Assembly (NCBI RefSeq): GCF_009193265.1
Contig: NZ_VZZZ01000003.1
Location: 372,001 to 436,000, forward strand
Length of the DNA stretch: 64,000 nt
Direction: 5' to 3'
Source: Marinobacter changyiensis
GTDB lineage: Bacteria > Pseudomonadota > Gammaproteobacteria > Pseudomonadales > Oleiphilaceae
Below are positions 11,600 to 21,146 of this stretch, piece after piece. The translations under genes and the position numbers were made by a program. Numbering within the stretch: position 1 is the stretch's first letter; every line of letters begins with the position of its first letter. The notes below the pieces were generated by a model. The model was given only the letters and a program-made list of their open reading frames with translations, was not told where the DNA came from and made no database searches.

Positions 11600-11717
11600 G
11601 ATTCTTTACCGAATGTCGGTGCATGTTCATAAGATGGTTGTGCGCGAGCCCGTTTTCAAGGACCGCTTCGAAAGCTTCTTCCATATTAACGTCTCACCCC
11701 CCGTAACAACCAGAGAT

Positions 11718-11739
11718 TTGGCTATTGACTCGGAGCCAA
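11718..11739. other. Inverted repeat in the clpS-cspD intergenic region
   Basis: TTGGCT (11718-11723) and AGCCAA (11734-11739) form a 6-bp inverted repeat separated by 10 bases, in the 240-bp divergent region between clpS and cspD. The surrounding DNA is AT-rich and should hold both promoters. Whether the repeat is an operator or part of the cspD leader is not known. Confidence 0.3.
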
Positions 11740-11839
11740 TATTGGTCAACAGTTACTACTGAAATGTAAAATTGTGTTAAGCCATGTAATTTTAATGCAA
11801 ATAATAACGACAGGTAATGACAGAACAGGGGAGTTCAAA

Positions 11840-12169
11840 ATGCCAACAGGCAAAGTTAAGTGGTTCAATAACGCCAAGGGTTATGGCTTCATTATCGAAG
11901 AGGGTTGTAGTGATGACCTGTTTGCACACTTTTCGTCTGTGCAAATGGAAGGCTACAAAACCCTGAAAGCCGGTCAGGCGGTTAACTTTGATAAGAAGCC
12001 CAGTGACAAGGGTGTTCATGCGGTGAACATTGTTCCTGTGGAACAAACGCAGAAACAATCCACTGAAAGCGAAGAAGCGTCCCAGCGGGATGACTCCCAC
12101 CAGGATGACGCCAGCGACAACACCGAGGATGAAGCCTACCCGGATCATCCGAGGGCCGCAAACGCCTGA
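11840..12169 (+). CDS. cspD: Cold-shock-domain protein, CspD-like, with acidic C-terminal tail
   Basis: 109-aa nucleic-acid-binding protein. Residues 1-68 are a cold-shock domain: GKVKWFNNAKGYGFI carries RNP1 and DLFAHFS is RNP2. About 40 further residues form a polar, strongly acidic tail (SEEASQRDDSHQDDASD) not present in ordinary Csp proteins of about 70 aa. The position next to clpS-clpA identifies it as CspD, a replication-inhibiting single-strand binder in E. coli. The ATG at 11840 follows GGGGAGTTC; the upstream in-frame extension is leader sequence. Confidence 0.9.
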   Translation: MPTGKVKWFNNAKGYGFIIEEGCSDDLFAHFSSVQMEGYKTLKAGQAVNFDKKPSDKGVHAVNIVPVEQTQKQSTESEEASQRDDSHQDDASDNTEDEAYPDHPRAANA

Positions 12170-12252
12170 ATAACGCTGACAGAAGCACCCGCGTCAGCTC
12201 ACGCTCTAACGAGACGTGTTGTGGGATTTTGTCCCCAACAAATGACTCTGTG

Positions 12253-12290
12253 AAACAAATACAGCGCCGAAAAGGGCGCTGTATTTGTTT
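12253..12290 (+). terminator. Rho-independent terminator after cspD
   Basis: A perfect 16-bp stem: the left arm is 12253-12268 and the right arm 12275-12290, with loop GAAAAG. The right arm ends in TATTTGTTT. It lies 84 bases after the cspD stop and isolates cspD from rluE. Confidence 0.85.
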
Positions 12291-12425
12291 CATTGCCTCC
12301 ATTTTCCAATCAGGCGGGTCTGGCGAACTGAAGACAGCTACCGATGAATGCTAGACTTGGGTCTCAGTCGTTGGCCTCTTCACGCCAGGGGCGAAACCGC
12401 AACGTTGACCGGGCCTCTCCTGTAC

Positions 12426-13046
12426 ATGGCAAAACTGATCCTCCTGAACAAACCTTTCAATGTGCTGTGCCAGTTCACCGATACTGACGGTCGCGATACA
12501 TTGGCCAACTACGTAAAGGTGGCCAGGGTCTACCCGGCGGGCCGCCTGGACTTCGACTCTGAAGGTTTGTTGTTGCTTACAGATAACGGGCAGTTGCAGC
12601 AGAAAATCGCCGCGCCAGAACACAAAATGCCTAAGACTTATTGGGTTCAGGTGGAGGGCGACATCACGGCCGAGGCGCTGATGGCACTCAGCAACGGGGT
12701 TGCCCTGAAGGATGGGAGAACCCTGCCCGCTGAAGTCCGGAAAATACCAGAGCCGGATGTCTGGCGCCGCCAGCCACCGGTCCGGGAGCGGAAAGCCATT
12801 CCTACTTCCTGGCTTGAGCTAACCATCCGGGAGGGCCGTAACCGACAAGTTCGCAGGATGACCGCCGCTACCGGCTTCCCTACCCTGCGTCTGATTCGTT
12901 ACAGCGTAGGATCGTGGACTATTGACGGGCTTGCACCGGGCACCCTTAAGACCCTCGAAATCCATGCCCCGGAACCGGCAAAGACTATACACCGACGACC
13001 AGCCCGGTCCCGCAAACCAAAACCATCAAAAGGAAAAACACCATGA
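12426..13046 (+). CDS. rluE: 23S rRNA pseudouridine synthase, RluE family
   Basis: RsuA/RluB/E-group pseudouridine synthase without an S4 domain; RluE modifies U2457 of 23S rRNA in E. coli. 206 aa from the ATG at 12426 ([17 protein letters not shown]). The catalytic motif is [20 protein letters not shown], where the first Asp is the nucleophile, and [15 protein letters not shown] is the second family motif. A basic C-terminal tail ([13 protein letters not shown]) follows. It overlaps the Nudix gene by 4 bp. Confidence 0.92.
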   Translation: MAKLILLNKPFNVLCQFTDTDGRDTLANYVKVARVYPAGRLDFDSEGLLLLTDNGQLQQKIAAPEHKMPKTYWVQVEGDITAEALMALSNGVALKDGRTLPAEVRKIPEPDVWRRQPPVRERKAIPTSWLELTIREGRNRQVRRMTAATGFPTLRLIRYSVGSWTIDGLAPGTLKTLEIHAPEPAKTIHRRPARSRKPKPSKGKTP

Positions 13047-13492
13047 CCTGGGCACCCCATGCGACGGTTGCGGTTATCGTAGAAGACTCCCATGGCCGAT
13101 TTTTGCTGGTGGAAGAACTCAGCGAAGGAAACGTAGTATTCAATCAACCGGCCGGTCATATCGAACCCGGTGAACGGATCACCGATGCTGCCCGCCGGGA
13201 AGCCCTTGAGGAAACCGGTTGGCGTGTCGAGCCCGAGCATTTCCTTGGTCTTTACACCTACTTTGCCCCCACCAACGGCGTTACGTATTATCGCTTCTGC
13301 TTTGCCGCCCGCGCTGTAAACAGGGTCAGTGAGCAGCTCGATAACGGCATTATCGCCGCTCACTGGCTCAGCTATGACGACATCCGGGCGCGACAGCCGG
13401 CACTTCGCAGCCCACTGGTCCTCCAGTGCATAGATGATTACCGTAATGGCCGGCGCTTTCCACTGGACATCATCGTTGAATCGCAGACCTGA
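13043..13492 (+). CDS. nudJ: Nudix hydrolase, NudJ-like
   Basis: 149-aa pyrophosphohydrolase. The Nudix box is complete: [23 protein letters not shown] at about residues 38-60. In E. coli NudJ acts on nucleoside tri- and diphosphates and on HMP-pyrophosphate. The gene starts within the rluE stop (ATGA) and is followed by mnmA, an order shared with E. coli (nudJ-mnmA-hflD-purB). Substrate is inferred from synteny. Confidence 0.92.
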   Translation: MTWAPHATVAVIVEDSHGRFLLVEELSEGNVVFNQPAGHIEPGERITDAARREALEETGWRVEPEHFLGLYTYFAPTNGVTYYRFCFAARAVNRVSEQLDNGIIAAHWLSYDDIRARQPALRSPLVLQCIDDYRNGRRFPLDIIVESQT

Positions 13493-13577
13493 TCTGTTGA
13501 AAGTGATAAACTTTGCCGCTTGAATCCAGACCATTGTCTCAGCGGCCGGATGGCGTTGAGGCCTGATTTCCGATGTT

Positions 13578-14771
13578 ATGTCAGAGCCGTTTATGACTTC
13601 TGCTTTAAACACAGCCCCCGGGCAAACCCGTGTCATTGTCGGTATGTCCGGCGGCGTGGACTCTTCTGTCGCAGCCTGGCTTCTGAAAGACCAGGGTTAC
13701 GCGGTCGAAGGTCTGTTCATGAAAAACTGGGATGAAGACGACGGCACTGAATACTGCACCGCCATGACCGATCTGGCAGATGCACAGGCCGTGGCAGACC
13801 GAATTGGCATCACCCTGCACACCGCCAGTTTTGCGGCCGAGTACTGGGACCGGGTGTTCGAGCATTTTATCTCCGAGTACAAGGCCGGTCGTACCCCCAA
13901 CCCGGATATCCTCTGCAACAAGGAGGTCAAATTTCGGGCGTTTCTGGATTATGCCGTTACTCTGGGCGCTGATTATATTGCCACCGGTCACTACAGCCGC
14001 CAGCACACCCTTGCTGACGGCGGTGGCCGCACACAGCTGCTTAAAGGTCTGGACCCGAACAAAGACCAGAGTTATTTCCTGCACGCAGTGTCTGGTGACC
14101 GGATTGCCCGAACCCTGTTTCCGGTAGGCGAAATCGAGAAGCCGGAAGTTCGGCGCATAGCAGCCGAACAAGGGTTTGTCACCCACGACAAGAAAGATTC
14201 CACCGGCATCTGTTTCATCGGTGAACGCAAGTTCAGGGACTTTTTGAAGCAGTACATTCCGGCCCAGCCCGGCGATATCGAAACACCGGATGGACAGGTT
14301 ATCGGGCGCCATCAGGGTTTGATGTACCACACTATCGGACAGCGCCAGGGGCTGGGCATCGGTGGGATGAGCGAGTTTGGCCACGAGCCCTGGTACGTGG
14401 CGGAGAAAAACCTGGACCGCAATGTACTGGTTGTGGTCCAGGGCAAACAGCACCCACTCCTGTTCTCCCGCGGATTGATCGGCGGGCCAGTGGACTGGGT
14501 GGCCGGTGAGCCACCAGCCGGAAACTTCCGCTGCATGGCCAAGACTCGCTACCGTCAGCCTGATCAGGCATGTGACGTCAGCATCCACGGAGACGGTGTC
14601 CGGGTTGTATTTGATGACACCCAGCGCGCCGTCACTCCTGGCCAGTCCGTAGTGTTCTACCAGGGCGACGTTTGTCTCGGTGGCGGCGTAATCGAGCAAA
14701 CCTGGCGGGATGGCGAGTCCGAACCCGCCAGTGGCGATGAAGTAACCCCAACAACAGGCGCATTCTCTTGA
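13578..14771 (+). CDS. mnmA: tRNA-specific 2-thiouridylase
   Basis: Thiolates U34 of tRNA-Lys, -Glu and -Gln using sulfur relayed through the Tus proteins; tusA is present at 32118-32354. The 397-aa protein has the PP-loop [15 protein letters not shown], the catalytic cysteine pair in [12 protein letters not shown] and [13 protein letters not shown], and the ATGHYSR motif. It starts at ATG 13578, or possibly 13593 (MTSALN), as no conserved residue lies between. Its stop overlaps the hflD start. Confidence 0.97.
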   Translation: MSEPFMTSALNTAPGQTRVIVGMSGGVDSSVAAWLLKDQGYAVEGLFMKNWDEDDGTEYCTAMTDLADAQAVADRIGITLHTASFAAEYWDRVFEHFISEYKAGRTPNPDILCNKEVKFRAFLDYAVTLGADYIATGHYSRQHTLADGGGRTQLLKGLDPNKDQSYFLHAVSGDRIARTLFPVGEIEKPEVRRIAAEQGFVTHDKKDSTGICFIGERKFRDFLKQYIPAQPGDIETPDGQVIGRHQGLMYHTIGQRQGLGIGGMSEFGHEPWYVAEKNLDRNVLVVVQGKQHPLLFSRGLIGGPVDWVAGEPPAGNFRCMAKTRYRQPDQACDVSIHGDGVRVVFDDTQRAVTPGQSVVFYQGDVCLGGGVIEQTWRDGESEPASGDEVTPTTGAFS

Positions 14772-15409
14772 GCCGATCCATCCAGGAACAGACACTGGCG
14801 CTTGCAGGTATTTTCCAGGCTGCAGCCCTCGTACAACAAATTGCCCATCAGGGCCAATGCTCGAACTCGACCTTTGAGGCTTGCATTCGGTCACTCTTTG
14901 CCACTAATCCGGAATCAACGCTGGCGGTTTATGGCGAGCTGAAAGATCTGCGCGAAGGTCTCAACGCCCTCGCCGGCGTGCTGGGAGAGCAGAGCAAACA
15001 GCAGGACATGGAAATCCTGCGTTATGGCCTCAACCTGATCCAGCTCGAAGCCAAGCTCAACAAGCGCAACGATATGCTGGATGTGATCTCCAGCCGCATC
15101 GAACAGGCCCGCCATACCGCAAACCACTTCGGTTACGGGCACCGCAACCTGACGAGTAACCTGGCATCGATCTACGCCGATACCATCAGCACTTTCAAGC
15201 TGCGCATTCAGGTAACCGGTGATCCGAACCAGCTTCGGGTCGAGGAAAACGCCGCCAAGGTCCGCGCGTTGCTGCTCGCGGGCATCCGTTCTGCCGTGCT
15301 TTGGCGCCAGACCGGTGGCCGACGCTGGCACCTTATTTTCAATCGCAAGAAAGTTATCGCCACCGCCCGGGAACTGGCTGAAAAGGCGAACGAATCCGTT
15401 TACCACTGA
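14768..15409 (+). CDS. hflD: High frequency lysogenization protein HflD homologue
   Basis: 213-aa mostly helical protein, peripheral on the inner membrane in E. coli, where it affects lambda CII; its cellular role is not settled. Family motifs seen are [19 protein letters not shown] near the start, [12 protein letters not shown], and [22 protein letters not shown]. The likely start is TTG at 14768, overlapping the mnmA stop by 4 bp. The order mnmA-hflD-purB supports the call. Confidence 0.94.
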   Translation: MSRSIQEQTLALAGIFQAAALVQQIAHQGQCSNSTFEACIRSLFATNPESTLAVYGELKDLREGLNALAGVLGEQSKQQDMEILRYGLNLIQLEAKLNKRNDMLDVISSRIEQARHTANHFGYGHRNLTSNLASIYADTISTFKLRIQVTGDPNQLRVEENAAKVRALLLAGIRSAVLWRQTGGRRWHLIFNRKKVIATARELAEKANESVYH

Positions 15410-15469
15410 ACACCGTCCATCAGTGGTGTATTATATGGCACCTTTTTACCAACTGTTGTTACCAACTGA

Positions 15470-16918
<1,449 letters not shown>

Positions 16919-16920
16919 CC

Positions 16921-18072
16921 ATGGACATTCCCGGCGGCCTTTCAGCAGACATCTTCCTGCGGAACTACTGGCAGAAGAAACCTCTTGTCATCCGCCAGGC
17001 TTTCCCCGGCTTTACCAGCCCTGTATCAGCCGATGAACTGGCCGGACTGGCCTGCGAGGAGAGCGTCGAATCCCGCATTGTGATTGAAGATGATAACGGC
17101 AAACCCTGGCAACTTGAGAACGGGCCATTTCCTCCCGAGCGCTTCGAGCAACTGCCGGAGACTCACTGGACGCTGCTGGTTCAGGGTCTGGACCACTGGG
17201 TTCCCGAGGTAGCTGATCTTCTGGAAGCCTTTCGTTTCGTGCCCAACTGGCGGCTGGACGACATCATGGCCAGTTACGCCCCCGCCGGTGGCAGCGTGGG
17301 TCCGCACTTTGATCAGTACGACGTGTTCCTGCTGCAGGCAGAGGGTTACCGCCGCTGGGAATTTGGCGGCCATTGCGACGAAACCTCGCCCCGGGTAGAG
17401 GGCACGCCCCTACGGATTCTCAGCCGCTGGCAGGGAGAAGAAACCGTCACACTGGCCCCGGGGGACATGCTGTATCTGCCACCGGGAGTCGGCCACCACG
17501 GCATTGCCAAAGACGACTGCATCACGCTTTCCGTGGGTTTCCGGGCCCCGTCCGTGGACGACGTGTTAACCGGCTTCACCGACTTTCTCTGCGCTCAGCC
17601 CGAGACCAACAAACCGCTTGCAGATCCGGAACTTCAATGCCCGGAAAACCCCGGCGCCATTTCCCCGGAGGTCATCCGCAACCTCGGCGATGTGATCGCC
17701 CGGTACACAGGTGACCTCAAACAACTTGCCTACTGGTTTGGCCAGTACGCCACCATGCCAAAATCCACCAGCATCATTATGGCACCAGAGTCACCGGTCA
17801 CACCCGACGCTTTGCTGGCAGAGATTGAAGACGGTGCAAACTTGCGATGGAACGAGGGTTCGCGCTTTGCCTACCATGAGTTTGAAGGTGAAACCGCGCT
17901 CTTTGTCGACGGGGAGCGGTATCTGCTGCGGGGCGATGCCCGTGGTCTGGCACCCGTTTTGTGCCGCGGCAACCGGCTTGATACCGATGTCATGGCTGGC
18001 TACCTCAAAGACGAGACCTTGCTGGGCCTTATCACCGCCTTGTACAACCAGGGAAATCTGATACTGGAATGA
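16921..18072 (+). CDS. roxA: Ribosomal oxygenase (uL16 arginine hydroxylase, RoxA/YcfD family)
   Basis: JmjC-type Fe(II)/2-oxoglutarate dioxygenase that hydroxylates an arginine of ribosomal protein uL16. The 383-aa length matches YcfD (373 aa). Iron ligands are visible as H-x-D in GPHFDQYDVF (about residues 129-131) and the distal His in GVGHHGIA (about 192). A C-terminal helical/winged-helix region follows. It begins 2 bp after purB and overlaps the GNAT gene by 4 bp. Confidence 0.93.
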   Translation: MDIPGGLSADIFLRNYWQKKPLVIRQAFPGFTSPVSADELAGLACEESVESRIVIEDDNGKPWQLENGPFPPERFEQLPETHWTLLVQGLDHWVPEVADLLEAFRFVPNWRLDDIMASYAPAGGSVGPHFDQYDVFLLQAEGYRRWEFGGHCDETSPRVEGTPLRILSRWQGEETVTLAPGDMLYLPPGVGHHGIAKDDCITLSVGFRAPSVDDVLTGFTDFLCAQPETNKPLADPELQCPENPGAISPEVIRNLGDVIARYTGDLKQLAYWFGQYATMPKSTSIIMAPESPVTPDALLAEIEDGANLRWNEGSRFAYHEFEGETALFVDGERYLLRGDARGLAPVLCRGNRLDTDVMAGYLKDETLLGLITALYNQGNLILE

Positions 18073-19034
18073 CGCTCAGAATCCGCAAATACAGCTGGCA
18101 ACTGGTTCCAGAGGTGGTCAAGGAAATCCGGCAGAGCGTCTTTATTGACGAGCAACGCGTGCCTCCGGAGATGGAATGGGACGACACCGACAGCATCGCG
18201 GATCATTTCCTCGCTCTGCTTCCGGACAACACTCCGGTTGCCGTGGCCCGGATGTTCCCCTCCCTTACGCAAACCGCTAACATCGGTCGCATGGCAGTGT
18301 TGCCAGCGTACCGTAGACAAGGTGTTGGTGAGCAGTTGCTACAACACATGATTCGGGAAGCGGCATCGGACTGTCCGGATCTCTATCTCTCCGCCCAGAT
18401 TGCCGCCGTGGCGTTCTATCAGCGTGCAGGCTTTCACGTGTGCTCTATGCCTTACGAGGATGCTGGCATCCAGCACGTTGACATGCGCTGTTACGCACCA
18501 GCACTGGTGACATCGCAATGGGAGCACCGCACCAAGCCCCTGGTGATGGGGCATGACGACGAAGCCTGGCTGTTCGATTCCGAGGCAAACCTGGTTGCGC
18601 TGTCCGACTCGGTGGTCAATCAGGCCAGGCAAAGGCTGTGGCTTTACGACCAGACTCTTGGGCATGATCTTTACGACCGTCACCGTTTCCGGGAAATCCT
18701 GTCCGCCCTGGCCCGTCGCCACCGGTTAAGCGAAGTAAAGCTGCTGATTCACGATGACAAACCACTGGTAAAACGCCGGCATCAGATCGTCGAGCTCATG
18801 CGTAGGCTCCCCAGCAAGATCGAGCTGCGTCTGGTCAACCCGGATCATCCCTGCGGAAGCCAGCCCTTCATGCTGGCTGACCGGTCGGCGCTGGTTTATC
18901 GTCATGGTTTTGACACGGCAGAAGGCTTTGCGAATTTCTCGGCACCGGGGCACGTAAAACGCCTGGCCGACAATTTCCAGCGGATGTGGGAATCTGGGAG
19001 TCCATCGTTGGAGTTGCGTCAGTTACCGCTCTGA
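18069..19034 (+). CDS. GNAT-family N-acetyltransferase with an extra C-terminal domain
   Basis: 321 aa. Residues 1-145 are a GNAT fold of the ElaA-like kind, with the acetyl-CoA motif VLPAYRRQGVGEQLL (R-x-x-G-x-G) and PDLYLSAQIAAVAFYQRAGF. Residues about 175-310 form a second domain (RLWLYDQTLGHDLYDRHRF, ending near FQRMWESG) that I can only describe as an uncharacterised, phospholipase-D-like half domain. It is translationally coupled to roxA, and Pseudomonas has a similar order. Its substrate is unknown. Confidence 0.85.
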   Translation: MTLRIRKYSWQLVPEVVKEIRQSVFIDEQRVPPEMEWDDTDSIADHFLALLPDNTPVAVARMFPSLTQTANIGRMAVLPAYRRQGVGEQLLQHMIREAASDCPDLYLSAQIAAVAFYQRAGFHVCSMPYEDAGIQHVDMRCYAPALVTSQWEHRTKPLVMGHDDEAWLFDSEANLVALSDSVVNQARQRLWLYDQTLGHDLYDRHRFREILSALARRHRLSEVKLLIHDDKPLVKRRHQIVELMRRLPSKIELRLVNPDHPCGSQPFMLADRSALVYRHGFDTAEGFANFSAPGHVKRLADNFQRMWESGSPSLELRQLPL

Positions 19035-20033
19035 GTGGCTCGACATGTAACCATCAGGCGCTTCAAACTGCCGCCCGAACGGCGCAAATTCTGTATCCAC
19101 TTCTTCTGCGACCCCGATGATCACCCGCCTCAGCCACTGATGGTCTGAATTGTGCTGCAGCAACGGACTCCAGGCCATCTTCAGCTCAAACGGGGGAATA
19201 TCAAACGGCGGTACCTTGACCACCAGGCCAGGATTATCCTTCTGCAGCCAGGCTGCCCGGCTCGGCAGAGTCGCAATCAGGTCGTGTTGTTCTGCGAGCA
19301 ACATCGCCACCTGATAATGCCGGGTGAATACCGATATCCGGCGCTTGCGGTTCATCCGGGAGAGCGCTTCATCCACCCAGCCCAGCCGCTGCACATCTTT
19401 CGGGTTGACCCCGACACCCACACCGAACCCGGTTTTGCTGACCCAGATATGGCTCGCTTCCAGATAGGAATCCAGGGTAAAGGGCTGCCTGAGTATGGGA
19501 TTATCAGCATTCATCAGACAGGCAAAATATTCCGTCCAGAGCGTCTTTTGATGGAACGATTGGGGAATCTTGTCGAATCGGTTGATCGCCATGTCGAGTC
19601 GGCCCTGCTCGACATCCAGAAAGCTGACGTCGCTGGGTGTTAACACATCGAGTGTGACGTGCGGCGCTTCCTGTCGAATACGTCGCAGAACACGAGGCAT
19701 CAGACAGGATTCGGCATAGTCGCTGGCCATAATGCGGAAAACCCGCTGGCTTTCCATGGCAGCAAAGGGTGTCTTCTCCTGCACTGCCTGTTCGATATCG
19801 GACAAAATACTTCTCACCAGCGGCTGCAGCTTCACTGCCCGTTCCGTTGGCGTCATGCCCTCGCTGGTTCTCACCAGTATCGGGTCCCCAAACAGGTCCC
19901 GCAACCGGCGCAGGCCATTGCTCATGGCGGGCTGGGTGATGCCGAGATGGTTTGCCGCCTTGGTGACGTTCTTTTCCCGTAACAACACGTCCAGATACAC
20001 CAGCAGATTAAGATCCACCCGAGAAATATCCAT
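19023..20033 (-). CDS. LysR-family transcriptional regulator
   Basis: 336 aa with an N-terminal winged helix-turn-helix (VTKAANHLGITQPAMSNGLRRLRDLFGDPILVRT) and a C-terminal periplasmic-binding-like effector domain. The N-terminus (MDISRVDLNLLVYLDVLL) resembles the NodD/LeuO-type branch. Its 3' end overlaps the GNAT gene head-on by 12 bp. No divergent target is obvious; the next gene starts 275 bp away in the opposite direction, so that gene is the natural but untested candidate. Confidence 0.9.
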   Translation of the reverse strand: MDISRVDLNLLVYLDVLLREKNVTKAANHLGITQPAMSNGLRRLRDLFGDPILVRTSEGMTPTERAVKLQPLVRSILSDIEQAVQEKTPFAAMESQRVFRIMASDYAESCLMPRVLRRIRQEAPHVTLDVLTPSDVSFLDVEQGRLDMAINRFDKIPQSFHQKTLWTEYFACLMNADNPILRQPFTLDSYLEASHIWVSKTGFGVGVGVNPKDVQRLGWVDEALSRMNRKRRISVFTRHYQVAMLLAEQHDLIATLPSRAAWLQKDNPGLVVKVPPFDIPPFELKMAWSPLLQHNSDHQWLRRVIIGVAEEVDTEFAPFGRQFEAPDGYMSSHSER

Positions 20034-20308
20034 CCTGCGCCCGCCCTTGTCGCAACACTTGAGAAAGTGGCTGCATTTCTGAAATGAATACTAGCAAGGT
20101 TACCAATAAAAAAGGCTGATACAAAGAGGCTGTCGTGATCGTTTGCCAAAATAAAGAGATCGCAAACCAGCTCTGGCTGTTAACATCTGCTAACGGATTA
20201 TATGGGGAATTTCTGCTAACCTTTCGGACACTTGCCGAACCCAGTGCGCACGTAATGGCTCACGACGGCAGACATGGCTAACCAACAGCGAAGGTAGCGT
20301 CAGACTGC

Positions 20309-21082
20309 ATGGATACAACAACAATTGTTATATTTTTTGCTGTTATCGTATTCGTCTCCATTGGCCTCGTTGTCCTCAGCCAAATGCGGGAACGGGCCAA
20401 ACTGGAGCGAGCGCGAAAAGTAACGGCTCTGGAAGACAGCTATAACCGCACCAATCGTTTGCTCAATGAAATTCCCGGCCAGTATCTGACCGCCGACCTC
20501 AAGCTGCTGCTTCTTACCCGCATAGAAGAGATCTGTGGTGAGCTCGCCAACCTGAAAACCCAGTTGCCTGCCACCCAGTGGTTGAGCGAAGCCCGACAGC
20601 TGAAACAGAAAGTTGTCGAGGGTAATGATCAGCGGGCTCCGGTCAAAATTGACTCCCCCGAAAAATCCGCTTATGTGAAAGAATTACTGCAGAGTCTTTT
20701 CAAACTGATTGAGTCTCTTCATAAAAGCCGCCGCATTGATGGCGCGGTGGCGAAAAAGAATCTGAAATATGTTTTGTTCCTTGTACATAAAACCCATGCC
20801 GATCTGCATGTTTTCCAGGCCCGGGAATTCATCCGCCAGGACCAGCTTCGCAAAGCGATCCACGCTTATCACCTGGCCAGTACCGAGCTGGGCAAATCAA
20901 GCGATAACCCGCTGGCGCTTAAAGCCGTCAAAAGCTTCCGGACCCGCATCAAGGAACTGGAAGCGCTGATGGCCGGCGGTTCCACCAGTGACTCATCCGA
21001 CAAGCAACGTCGAATGGATAAAGAGTGGGACACTTTCCTGCACGACGATGAATGGAAAAAGATGGCCGATTACGACAAATAA
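20309..21082 (+). CDS. Membrane-anchored coiled-coil protein of unknown function
   Basis: 257 aa. A single N-terminal membrane segment (residues about 6-25, VIFFAVIVFVSIGLVVLSQM) is followed by a largely helical, charged cytoplasmic region with no known domain I can name. Signal-anchor topology would place the bulk in the cytoplasm. It lies 64 bp upstream of the SagS-like hybrid kinase on the same strand, so it may be co-transcribed and may act with it. The equivalent position upstream of sagS in P. aeruginosa also carries an uncharacterised gene. Confidence 0.75.
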   Translation: MDTTTIVIFFAVIVFVSIGLVVLSQMRERAKLERARKVTALEDSYNRTNRLLNEIPGQYLTADLKLLLLTRIEEICGELANLKTQLPATQWLSEARQLKQKVVEGNDQRAPVKIDSPEKSAYVKELLQSLFKLIESLHKSRRIDGAVAKKNLKYVLFLVHKTHADLHVFQAREFIRQDQLRKAIHAYHLASTELGKSSDNPLALKAVKSFRTRIKELEALMAGGSTSDSSDKQRRMDKEWDTFLHDDEWKKMADYDK

Positions 21083-21146
21083 CGGCCAGCTATTGATTCG
21101 AGGGATTACTTTGATCTCAGGCAGAAAAACAGGGATGTAGCAGGTT

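Noticed and set aside
13605..14894. 429-codon minus-strand frame antisense to mnmA
   Set aside because: A shadow of the highly conserved mnmA in GC-rich DNA; no domain or ribosome site.
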